From the NCBI RefSeq assembly GCF_001039355.2, contig NW_019774514.1, positions 183,369-247,368 of the forward strand: DNA of 64,000 bases. Reading direction: 5' to 3'. The DNA comes from Lingula anatina (Eukaryota > Brachiopoda > Lingulata > Lingulida > Lingulidae). The translations under genes were made by a program, and so were the position numbers. Under the pieces are notes generated by a model. It saw only the letters and a program-made list of their open reading frames with translations, was not told where the DNA came from and did no database searches. Shown piece after piece: positions 26,660-36,807 of the stretch; positions within the stretch are counted from its first letter, which is position 1, and each line of letters starts with the position of its first letter.

Positions 26660-28273
26660 TTACGGGAGTTGAATTTTCTTTCTAGCCATAAAATACCTCC
26701 GTTAAAACACGAGAAAGACATAATTGACGTCTTGCTTCGGTGTCTTAATTAATAAAAAAAGTATTTGCTTGCCAGGAGTAATGAAAAAGGAAAGGCATTT
26801 GGAGTTGAAAAAAAACCGCGTATTCTAATCAATGCCGTACGAACTCAACGACCTTTGCCGTATCTACTGTTAAGAGGGAAGGAAAGTCCATCGCGTGATT
26901 CGAAGAATTTATACAGGGTGGTTAACACAGTTCACACTTATTTATAGGGAAAGTGAAGCCAGACACGAAGCTTATCGTGGCTAATATGGATGCACACCTC
27001 TTCATCTACTGTTTTTATCCTACAGCGACTAGGATGACTAATTAGCTTGAACAGCATGACCGCATTCTGGCCCGTGAAACGATATCGTCTCGTTTTTAAT
27101 TAGAATATCATGCACACAGGTTTGTATGGATGTGCCACAAACAGTACCCGGAATGTATTAATTTGTGAAATTATTTGGCTAATGTCGGTTTAAGAGTGGA
27201 ATGTACAGGTACAATCGTGTTAATACAAAATTTCAGAGTAATGGGACAGAACCTCTTTTCATATATTTTTAATAATTGTGGACATTTTTAGCCGAGGCTG
27301 ACTGTCTATTTATGTAATTCTCTGTTTAATGTTACATAGAATGGAATATGAATATGAAAACCAGCGGCCAAGTTTGGACATTTGTCCGCTAATATTAGTG
27401 TAATATGATATATCACTATGTTATATAAAAACCCTTTGCCATTTGAGTCTCAACCGAACTATATTTTACATCGGCCTTGTGACGTTTACTTTCATTCCAT
27501 ACTGAAAGGCCTAGAGGGCTTATTTGAATAGCGTTAGTACCAACCTATTTCGTAACCCTTTACAAAACACATAAATATTTGAGAAGAAATAAATTGTAAA
27601 ATGGCTTGAACATGAAACTTTAGGTTCATTACTTTTATGCTTTGTTCATAGATTCTCTTCATGAAACTCAAGTGTCGTCATAAAAAAAACTCATTCTCTT
27701 CATCCATGGCTATGGATTAGTCCTAGTCTTAGTGCGTTTTTCTGTTGTTTATTACATAACTAAGGATAGATATAGGCACTAAAACAACTATATAATCAAC
27801 GCTGATAATTTTTAGACACCGGACATCTGTAGTGTGATCTAGGAATGATAACCTATATTTCGGGCCCTAGGTGTGATGCATGGACAGTTGTTCTACCACA
27901 TTTCGTGCGTTAGATGATCCCCGTTTCTCATTGCTTCTCTGTCGTAGCTACCACACTTTTTTCTGTTTCTTATCACAAGGAGAAAATGGCAACAAGTGTG
28001 GGTTGGAACAAGGGACACATACCTCCTTAGTTTACCCGCTACCAAGGCCACTGTTTGATTATTTTCTAGATACAACTGTATGTCTCTGGCTAATTCATGG
28101 CATGCTTTCTACTGTAATAGAGAATTTAAGCATGGAATTAATCTCATCACTCTGGTCTCTAGTATTGAGTACCCTTGGTTGTGGTAATACATGTAGAATT
28201 TCAAATTGCACATCATTCATTAATTATAATAACATATGGTCTCATTTTGTTTCCATGTGGAACTATTTCCAAA
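26660..28273. other. Intergenic, between convergent KLF and alpha-galactosidase-like genes
   Basis: No gene recognised. Open frames at 26765-26947 and 27880-28296 lack domains and splice support. The part nearest 28273 should include the 3' UTR of the minus-strand gene. Confidence 0.45.
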
Positions 28274-30702
28274 TTACGCCTTGGACTGTGGGGTAATAAT
28301 AAACATTTTACAAGAATGGGATGGAATTTCAAAGTCTGTGACAAGTTTGGTGTCCCCGATCGCTTTGATTTCAAATTTCTCCCACACCTCTTTGACCACA
28401 TAATGTTTATCTTGTTCTGTATTTACGTACTCTTCAAGATTAAATGAAAATCCGTGATCCACGACATCCCTGTTTACTATTAGAACCACTACCCTGTTTT
28501 TGCTAAGTGGCCCACTGTAGACTTGAAAGTCAGCGACTCCACCGACCTTCAAACATTTGTCGTTAAACGTCTTTAAATTATAGATCACATAAGAGGATGT
28601 GTTCGATGCAAATTTTTCAAAATAAATCTTGTCTTTGTATGTCGGTTTCTTGGGGCACTTTTTCACGGTTGCTTGTCCATACATTTCCCAACTTTTAAGT
28701 TCAAGACAATAAGTTTTTCCACTTGCAATACTGAAATATATTTTGTTTCTTTCTTCATCGACTGTCCACGCCTGGTGGAGATCTGAACGGCCGCACTTCT
28801 CTACCGTGACCAACTTACTTGTTACATTCGCTGTTAGACACAAGTCAAGTTTCACATGTTTGAGCCATCTTTTTTCCTTGCTGTAACTCCACTGCTGGTT
28901 TGTATCATTCCTCGTACATCTTAAATCAGAAACGGCTAAGTGTTCAGCGTGTCCGAGTTTTTCTTCTCTCACCAATGAAACGGGTTTACCCAGTGGGTCT
29001 TGGTTTATGTTTATAACTTCTGGGTTCGTAAGAATATTTTTCACGCTGTCTTTCATCATTTTCGGGTCATTACCAAGAATTAGAGGCGACTTCAATGCGC
29101 TCCATAAGGAAAAGTGGACCTTATATTCTTCCGTTGTCATCCCTCCATTCCCAACTTCAAGCATATCTAAGTCGTGCCAGAGTCCCGAATGATCGTACAA
29201 GTTTTTGCTAAAAGCCCAGTCAACTAAGGACATCATATTGATCCAGTTGTCTTTTATATCATAATTAACGCGGCGCATATTCGAAAACCCAGAAGCAAGT
29301 TCCAAATTTTCAGCAGATCCTTTCACACTGTGGATCATCTGACGACCCGTGTTTTTGATCGCAGCGTACATGGTTTGGTAACTTTTTTCAATATTTTCAC
29401 CTGGATGGATGTAGCAGTCATCATTTTTCACAAAATCAACTTTCCAGTCTGCATATGTCTGTGCATCAATTTCCTATAAGAGAGGATAAAGTAATATTAT
29501 GCCACCTTTATGGACCGATTAGTTTCACATATCAATTTCATTGTGGATCTATTGATAGTTTTTAGGTTTCACGCTGATGAACTTTGCGAAATTGCTGTTT
29601 ACTAAGTCCTAACAATGTGTAAGGGGAGGGTGCCAATATTTTCTCAAGTCCTGCTTTTTTTATGAAAGCCTGCCGGCCCATATAATAACTAAAACACGTT
29701 ACAATCATTTTGAATGATGCTATTTTTATCACCTACTCAAATATTGCAAGGAATTCGAATGCACTACAGAGTTTACGCAGTCTTATTAACGAAATTATGA
29801 GGCATTTTTAGATTAGAGCAGGATGCAGTCATCGTCACCGAGCACAAAAATAGTTGAAAGCCCAAAGAAATTTCTTCAAGTGTCTTCCTTACACACTCCT
29901 TTTATCAGTACAAAGGATATTTTATATATGTATATTTTAATCTATTTATCAATTAGCAATTTACCTATTACTATTAAATATAGCCTACCTCGTACCCATA
30001 GCTACCTGGTCTTCTTCCACACGTTAAAGTGCCCACACAGGTATAAAGTCCAAACTTCAGACCTTTAGAGTGAACATATTCTGCCAGTGTCTTGATTCCG
30101 TTGGGAAACTTTGTTTGGTCCTCTAGGATAACCCCATTTTCATTCCGAGTCAGCTGCCAACAATCTGAGAGGACATAAAAATAGTACAGAAAGTAAGTGA
30201 TGAGTCTACACACAGATGGAAGACATATTTACTTATTTCGACAGCTTTTTGAGACCTTATTTTAAAATGTAAAATTCCAGAATACATTGAAAAATGAGAA
30301 GAAGATAAATCTATTCGAAATTTTTAAAACATATTCAGGTATGGACTATTTTATAGCACCTTTCTTTTTTTGCAAAGTCACCAAATAACGGTAATAGAAC
30401 TCTCACTTACCATCCAAATTTACATACTTGTAGCCAGCTTTGGCCAAGCCACTGGAGATTAACAGGTCCACTGTTTCTTTAACCACACTTTCATTTAAAC
30501 CATCACATTGAAAGTGATTCCATGAATTCCACCCCATGGGAGGTGTAGACCCCTCTACTGGATTGTAATTTGGTTGGTCTATGGTTATTTTTTCAAAGTA
30601 GAGTTTCGCAATAATCGCAATGATAACAGCAGTCAGGATGAGAATTATGCCACATTTTTTCATACAAGTAGGCTTCAGTCCTTTTGTCATTCGACGTGCC
30701 AT
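28274..30702 (-). CDS. GH27 alpha-galactosidase / alpha-N-acetylgalactosaminidase-like, membrane-anchored, with QxW insertion
   Basis: Glycoside hydrolase family 27, which removes terminal alpha-linked galactose-type sugars. Coding exons: 30411-30702, 29989-30164 and 28274-29473, GT-AG with matching phases (the split codon completes NLD-DCW), 555 residues. It opens with [13 protein letters not shown] and YVNLDDCW of the barrel. The expected nucleophile is Asp174 in DFVKNDDC, and the expected acid/base is Asp228 in [10 protein letters not shown] with Arg224. Later motifs are [13 protein letters not shown] (usually WNDPDML, so N and P are replaced), LILGND and [10 protein letters not shown]. 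Before the final beta-sandwich ([17 protein letters not shown]) lies an extra segment, about 328-469, with NQQW and HQAW and paired Cys, like a ricin/CBM13 beta-trefoil. Residues 18-36 form a membrane segment after a basic stretch, suggesting type II topology where family members usually have a cleaved signal. The start is the ATG at 30702, because the sequence just upstream is an acceptor at 30758-30760 with its pyrimidine tract. Substrate cannot be decided. Confidence 0.9.
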
Positions 30703-30757
30703 TTCACCTCTGTAGGTCAGTTTTGATGGATATTTTATCCCTGTGCTCTGGGTGTCT
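30703..30757 (-). other. 5' UTR part of the first coding exon of the GH27 gene
   Basis: A strong acceptor (ttctgcctcgttcag on the minus strand) ends at 30758. The intron before it leads to an unseen 5' exon. If translated, its pyrimidine tract mimics a signal peptide. Confidence 0.65.
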
Positions 30758-30952
30758 CTGAACGAGGCAGAAAAAATAAGAATAAGTAATAAGCAGAATA
30801 AGATAATCATCTAAAATACAGTACATGTATTCCACTCTGGATCAGTTTTTGCTTACATACATATCGCTTTTTAAGTAGATGTTTTGATAGCTGTTAACAT
30901 TCTTTCTAAATCTAGATAATGATGTAATCCAAGTTTGCGGAAGAGTAAAATT

Positions 30953-31157
30953 TTAGGGATCATTCACATATCCCTATCGTTCTAGCAGGATCGATCTATC
31001 TCTAGAGGGGATTCTCGTTAAATTGCTCTCAGTTTAAGCGTGCACGACATTTAATTACTCCCCAGCACCTTCAGTGGGCGTGACAGACATTTAAGCCGAA
31101 TGCCCTCGGAGTTAGATCGATCTTGTTAGTACGATAGATGGAAACCTGTTCTTAGGG
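30953..31157. mobile_element. Hairpin MITE, diverged unit 1
   Basis: Inverted-repeat element. The left arm contains gatcgatctatctc and ttaaattgctctcag, and the right arm contains ggagttagatcgatc and gaaacctgttcttag. The arms match those of the adjacent unit but with many changes, so this is the older or more decayed copy. Confidence 0.6.
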
Positions 31158-31368
31158 ACCATTCCCACAGATATTTGAATCGATCTATCTCCCTGGGGAG
31201 TCTCACTAAATTGCTATCAACTAGTAAATCTGTTAGGGGTAATTATCTTTACCCCTTAGCTGATTCGGTAGGCGTGACAGACATTTAAGCCGGTTATGTT
31301 GATAGCAATTTAGTGAGACTTCCCAGGGAGTTAGACGGATCGATCTAGGCATGGGAACCCAGTCTTAG
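31151..31368. mobile_element. Hairpin MITE, unit 2 with long inverted repeats
   Basis: Arms of about 70 bp: the left carries ccctggggagtctcactaaa then ttgctatcaac, the right gttgatagcaatttagtgag then acttcccagggag. The outer ends match as ttaggga-ccattcccac versus atgggaacccagtcttag. There is no coding capacity, and the unit abuts unit 1 head to tail. Confidence 0.7.
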
Positions 31369-31422
31369 TAATTTCGTTCATTATAAGTTTATGTCATGTA
31401 GGCATAGGAGGATCTACATTTA

Positions 31423-31542
31423 TATAAGAGCAGGTAGAGACGCGTGAATATGCGGTTATGGTAATATGGCATTTGTCAGGATTCGTCTCGTAGTCCGAAA
31501 GTTCACGGATCCGAAATATCGTAACAATTTCATCTATTTTAA
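31423..31542. repeat. 120 bp direct repeat, left copy, ending at assembly N
   Basis: Nearly identical to 32885-33004 (from tataagagcaggtagagacg onward). It is cut by the N at 31543. Either a contig overlap that was not merged, or copies of a dispersed repeat. The sequence upstream of the two copies does not match. Confidence 0.75.
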
Positions 31543-31699
31543 NTGCAGTGCGTAAGATGAGTCAAGTAGTGCATTACAAATTTGTTAATCCAAGGCAGAA
31601 TGGCGCGAAAAAGACAGACATAACCAGGCAGATCATAGCGCCAAACGGAACGGTCCCCACAGTTTTATAGAGTTATGCCCAGACTGATGTACCTACACA

Positions 31700-32620
31700 G
31701 AGGTCATCCCCAATGTATCAAAATCTTACCTACAGGGTACAGGACCCACTGTCTTTCGGGATACGCTGCTGCAACTAAACAAGAAACACTTAGTCCGTTC
31801 AGAACGAGGGATAAATTGCCACTAAAATGCGTTTTTCAAAGCCCTTAGCGAACACCATACTGGTTTAAGCAGGTAAGAACACCAAACGACCTCCGAGGTA
31901 CCCACTGTATACAGCAAAACATCGTCGTCTGTTTCTCTAATGAATTGGGGGCCATGACGGTTTCTGGGTAGAACACTGAAACTGCGTGGCTTTCTTTATT
32001 GAGGTCAGATTTCACCTGTACCGCCCAATTAGTCAAAACAGAGTTTACAGATATCCAGAAGAGGCCTACGACGAAGCATATGCCGGGTCTAAAGTGACAA
32101 GGGTGATTGACAGCGTCAGTATTTGGAGTAGATTCCACATTGGTGCCAAAACACCAATGGTAGTCATCGACGAAAACCTGAACCAGATGAAGTAAAGGAA
32201 TAATCTCGGAACCACTTGACTATCATTTGATAGGGGGCATATTAAGAACACTTCTAGGTTGCACGATGAGGTTGCAGGTTCACACAGAGCACTTTTAATG
32301 GCAGATAACTTACAGAACCAAGGGAATGAGCAGCTACCCTGGTCATCAAAATCATCACATTTGAACCACATAGACAATATTTCGGTAGACCATTACTCGC
32401 CAATCAACTGCCTACATGTCCTACAACAAAACTGGCCCAGATTGGACAATTTTAGACCGATGCCTAGGATGCTATTCCAGATTGAACTCTAAAAACCTAC
32501 CCCCAAGGAATGCCTTGCCGCTTGAGAGCGCTGGCAACAGCCACGAAGAGGCCAGGCGTAATGCGACCATTACTGTGACTAGCAACTGACATGAGGGTCT
32601 TTTGTGGAGCGTATTACCCT
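31700..32620 (+). pseudogene. Decayed Tc1/mariner-family transposase
   Basis: Broken reading frames keep the order of a Tc1-type DDE transposase: an NTKRPPRYPLYTAKHR stretch, then EVRFHLYRP (catalytic DESRFxLYR region, with the DES changed), VVIDENLNQ (like VVIDGNLN), and LQNQGNEQLPWSSKSSHLNHI (like DVLPWPAKSPDLNPIE). Stops and frameshifts separate these blocks and the catalytic acids are not all present, so the copy is dead. It lies wholly in the 1.3 kb between the N at 31543 and the second copy of the 120 bp repeat. The minus-strand open frame over 31845-32138 is its shadow. Confidence 0.75.
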
Positions 32621-32884
32621 TTTACAGACGATAATTTGGAAAATATGGAGATCCAAAATATCTCTTTTAATGAGAATCGTATGCCATAGAATAGGCAATG
32701 TGTTTTTGTTTGCTTCTCTGGCGAATTCCATTAATGAACTGATGTCACAATGACATCAAAGAGATAAGTTAAAGTTATTAAAACACGATTTAAATCATTA
32801 TTTTCATTTATCAGTCAACAAAATAGGAAAAAAATGATAAAAAATTATTTCGAAAAAAATATTCCATATTAAATGTCAAGTCTG

Positions 32885-33004
32885 TATAAGAGCAGGTAGA
32901 GACGCGTGAATATGCGGTTATGGTAATATGGCATTTGTCAGGATTCGTCTCGTAGTCCGAAAGTTCACGGGTCCGAAATATCGTAACAATATCATCTTTT
33001 TTAA
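32885..33004. repeat. 120 bp direct repeat, right copy
   Basis: Pairs with 31423-31542 across the join at 31543. Confidence 0.75.
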
Positions 33005-33668
33005 ATAAAAGGGTTCGTTGGTCTGATGGCTCCATATATAGTGAACATTCGGACCAATGAACCGTCCGATTACTATCATGAACCCACGTCCTAATATATA
33101 CAGATGCACTGTTTAACCTACTTTCAACTTATTAGGACAACGAGTATATACATGTACAACTCCTCTTAGGGTAAGTACCAGTACAAGGCAATACCTTTAG
33201 AATGCATGAACAGAAAACACGTTAGTCACCTTTCTTCAGTTGGAAGTGGTATATAATCTGCAATGCCTTGTCCTTGGTGTCGTTTTTTCTCCATTAATTG
33301 TGCAGAAAGCAAGTGTGCTAGTTCCGTTTAGTTTTACTGCCGTTATCTATCACGTAGATCGCCATTCACGAAACTGAGGCAACGCAGGTAAAATGCATAG
33401 TTAATCTGGTATACAAATAGGTCAGAGACATGTTTTCCATGTGATATACGAATTTGTTAGTTGACAACAAAAGCAAGGTCACCTTAATCAGCAGCACAGG
33501 TAATTCAAGTACTGTTACCAGACTGTAATAACTTAAGGTTGGTCATATATATTGGGCGTATGAATGTGCTTATTTGTTGGCATCATACAAAACATACTGT
33601 ACATTTAAACATGTAGATAATATGTTTATTTGTCACCGATTAATGCAAACAGTAATACATCGGTGCGT

Positions 33669-33721
<53 letters not shown>

Positions 33722-34060
33722 CACGGGGGCTTTGTCTGGAAAGCCCGGCGATTCATAAGAATACCTTTGGGCATTTGGAAAAAATCAATACCATCACAGT
33801 ATGTCACAGAAGAAACTCATCAGCTGTGTGTGTCATCACAGTATGTAAACTACGTTGACTGCAGTTGTACTGTTGCTTTAACGTTTACAATCAAGTAAAA
33901 CATATCAACGTCATAAGGTAGTTGATGTTTGGAACCAATAATCTCAGTGCTTCATAAGTTGTGACATCAGAGATGANATTTTTTTTTTTTAGAGAAGAAA
34001 ATTTGGCCTATTTTCTTTTTTAACATTGTACATATACACTGTTTTTTTTTTATTTTGCAG
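33005..34060. other. Non-coding, includes CA microsatellite and the N at 33977
   Basis: No gene recognised. (CA)n runs at 33673-33719. The N at 33977 has T-rich sequence after it and, unlike the other joins, no obvious overlap with flanking sequence. Upstream exons of the LRR gene may be lost here. Confidence 0.5.
33673..33719. repeat. CA microsatellite
   Basis: Uninterrupted (CA)n of about 47 bp. Confidence 0.95.
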
Positions 34061-34954
34061 AAGTCTTGCAGGAAATCATCTTATCGCCTTAGAGAAGAGT
34101 ATATTTGATAAACTGCCGCATTTAGTCACCTTGTAAGTAATCTGATCAGAATGATGAGAACATGATTGTTATCAATTTTTACAGAAACATGTTTCAGAAT
34201 AAAAGATAAAAATATTATTTTTGTGGAACATGTACGATATTGTTAACAAGCACGGCTTTTCGTCGACATTTAAAAACTATTTAAAAATACACATCCTAAT
34301 TTAGTTTAAGCACTTGTTTTGTATGATATATTTATATATATGTTATCTTTGCATCAGGTATCTGAATAAAAACAATATTTTCAACATAAACAAGGAGACA
34401 GCAGCTATACTCACCAAGTTGATGGCAGTGTAAGTAACTTGCCGAGTACACATGCACTACAATATGCCTGACCATGCATTCCTTATCATAATTGAAATTT
34501 TACAATTTAGAATTATTATGACAATTGACTTCATACATGTGTATGATATTAAATATTTTAAAAAGCAACTACAATGTTTTAAAATGTAATCTTTTCATTT
34601 GGATATCGGTTATTTTCGTGACAGACAATTTAGATATGCACTGCTGTTCTGAGTTTTACTTCATTGGGTTTCGATATAACTGAAAGTAAAAATCGTCACT
34701 GAAGTTAAAACTGCTCCACGCTATCTTCAATCTTTTTCAGAGACCTCAGCAACAACCCTTATAATTGCTCCTGTACTCCAGAAACAAAGTTTATGATCAA
34801 TTGGATTCAGAAAGTGAAAGGGCCAAAACCAAAGGGCATAAACTGGGTAGCTTTTGTCAATGACCATGTTACAACATGCGCGTCTCCAAACTTTTTGAAG
34901 GGAAAAAGACTAGATTCATTAACCGTGAACGACGTGTGTCCAGATACCACGTAG
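34061..34954 (+). CDS. 3' end of a leucine-rich-repeat protein with C-terminal cap (partial)
   Basis: Three exons: 34061-34132 and 34358-34429, each exactly 72 nt and encoding one 24-residue LRR in the same phase, then 34741-34954 with the stop TAG at 34952-34954. The repeats read LAGNHLIALEKSIFDKLPHL and LYLNKNNIFNINKETAAIL. The last exon is an LRR C-terminal cap: DLSNNPYNCSC, then W, C and C spaced to VNDVC. One-repeat-per-exon LRRs with a Cys cap are extracellular (secreted or receptor ectodomains). The chain ends a few residues after the cap with no membrane segment, so the protein is probably secreted. The N terminus and earlier repeats are not visible and may be lost at the N at 33977. 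Neither family nor ligand can be named. Confidence 0.82.
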
Positions 34955-35570
34955 ATGATGAACGTTAAATTTCGTACGAACGCCTGGAAATTTAAATGTA
35001 TTGGTGGCATAAACGTTTGTGATATAATATCCAAGAACAAAACTGATGCAAATCACTACGATAAATTTGAAAAAACTTTGGTGAAAGTTTTCATTACGTC
35101 GTGTTTTACTATAAACTCAATTATACAATTATCTTCTTGTTATCGAGCATCCCGGTGATTGTTTTTACTTGCATTGTTTATTGTTATGAAATAAAAACAT
35201 TAGACCTAATGCTTTTTAGGTATATTGGCCTAATTGAACTTAACGAACTCTAAAAATGGATAAGTCAACGATGAAATATTGTTAAGTTAGAAAATTTCTG
35301 TAATCGAAAAGGCGAGGACACAAAAAAGCGAAAAATAGGTCTAGTAACGAAATAAAGACCACGTAGATTTATAGAGAAAAAAGTTCAGATATAAAGAAAT
35401 TTTAATGGAAAACAAGAAGGAAAGGTCGACGTTATGAATGATTCACAACAGACACATAAAGGATTAAACTGATTTCTGATAGAAATTTCTTCATAATATT
35501 ATGAGAAATAGATCTAATTCATTGTTTAATCCTTTATATGAGTAGTTGACGTCTCTTTCGATTGTTGCAC
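34955..35570. other. 3' UTR of the LRR gene, then intergenic
   Basis: AATAAA at 35190-35195 is a likely polyadenylation signal. The ATG frame 34955-35158 starts one base after the LRR stop and has no recognisable features. Confidence 0.45.
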
Positions 35571-35752
35571 ACATCGCGTTGAGCACGAGTTTGTGACGTT
35601 ATAATAAAGTAACTACAGACAACCGTTGCTTTGCATCATTCGGTTGATTACTAGTAGATACAAAGTCTATATATTATTGATATCATTATAGCGAAAAAAA
35701 GAGTACCAACTACGTTTTAGGCTGCGATATTTATAAAGTCATGTCGTCACGG
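35571..35752 (+). promoter_or_regulatory. Duplicated promoter and alternative first exon (1a) of the kinase gene
   Basis: Resembles 36641-36819: both contain cgcgtt-gcacgagtttgtgacgt, caaccgttgct and atca-t-ggttgatt in the same order, and both end in ATG TCG TCA CGG followed by a GT donor (gtgagt here at 35753). Splicing to exon 2 from here would give the same MSSR N terminus. The CRE-like gtgacgtta is weaker than the gtgacgtca of the downstream copy. Confidence 0.65.
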
Positions 35753-36640
35753 GTGAGTGTGATAAGGGGCAACTGTAACATAGGCGTGACTGAATGTTAA
35801 GCTATTGGGCCACTCACTATATAATGCTGCTGTAATTATCTATTTTATCAAATATAGGCCTAAACTCTAATACTTTTGAATCTTTTGCGTTAAAATGGTA
35901 GGCTTAATGCGTAAGAATAGGCCAACTCTTTCCCGCATAATCTTTTAAAATGTATTATGAACACAAAGACAATGGCCTTTTGACCTTTCTCAAAAAAGTT
36001 CAATTATTAGAGACAGCATAACGTATTACAGCCTAAGGCTTATGTGAAGGTTCTACTTTTTGTACAGTAGGCCTATAAGACGAGGGTTGAACTGTAAGAA
36101 ATATGCCTCTGTGTGTGACTGCTTTAAGGATATTGTCTCAAAACTCTCCAAAACTCCTTATTTACTGCTTTATATGCATTTTTTGCCAATCTTGTTTAGG
36201 GATGAAATTACACCCCATACCGATTGCTATCTCCCCTCAAAAAAAGTTGTTAAATTGACGTTGTCTATGCTTATACATTGCAAAGAGAAATATAAACGTC
36301 GATATTTTATATTTTCAAGGGTTTTTATTGTTTAAAATCAGCACACAGATAGATGCATTATTGAATAATTAGATGCAGGAAAAACCTCATTTTCGGTATC
36401 TGGATGATAATAAAGTGTAACAATACTCTTAAGCCATTTAGAGCTAAACCCCTGTAGGCCTACGTGTTGTAGTTCCCTTAGATATCAGAATGGACTTCAT
36501 TTTTGTAGATCTAACTTACGTCTACATTAGAAATATTTGCAATTATTCCTTTTTATTTATTTATTTATTTTTATTTATTTTTTATTTTTTGTAAAATTAA
36601 ATAGTGTTGTTGACACCATGTTTTTTTTTTTTTTTTTGCT

Positions 36641-36807
36641 CACGTCGCGTTAGGCACGAGTTTGTGACGTCATATAAACCATTATCAAATAGCCATAGGC
36701 AACCGTTGCTCCAAATCATTTGATTGATTTTGAAGTAGACTCTACAGTTTATTTATTGTTTAAATATTACGAAAACAGAGAATTGTTTAACTATAAGTTA
36801 AGAAGTT
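36641..36807 (+). promoter_or_regulatory. Kinase gene promoter / 5' UTR (copy 1b)
   Basis: Contains a perfect CRE, tgacgtca, at about 36665, and the segments shared with 35571-35752. It leads directly into exon 1b. Confidence 0.6.

Noticed and set aside
27880-28296. 138-codon plus-strand open frame
   Set aside because: Low-complexity chance frame in the 3' flank of the GH27 gene. It overlaps the end of that gene on the other strand.
30758-30810. Signal peptide [17 protein letters not shown] as the GH27 N terminus
   Set aside because: This hydrophobic run is the translation of a pyrimidine tract that ends in a strong acceptor (CAG at 30758-30760). The first in-frame ATG inside the exon is at 30702.
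31845-32138. 97-codon minus-strand open frame
   Set aside because: Antisense shadow of the decayed Tc1 transposase.
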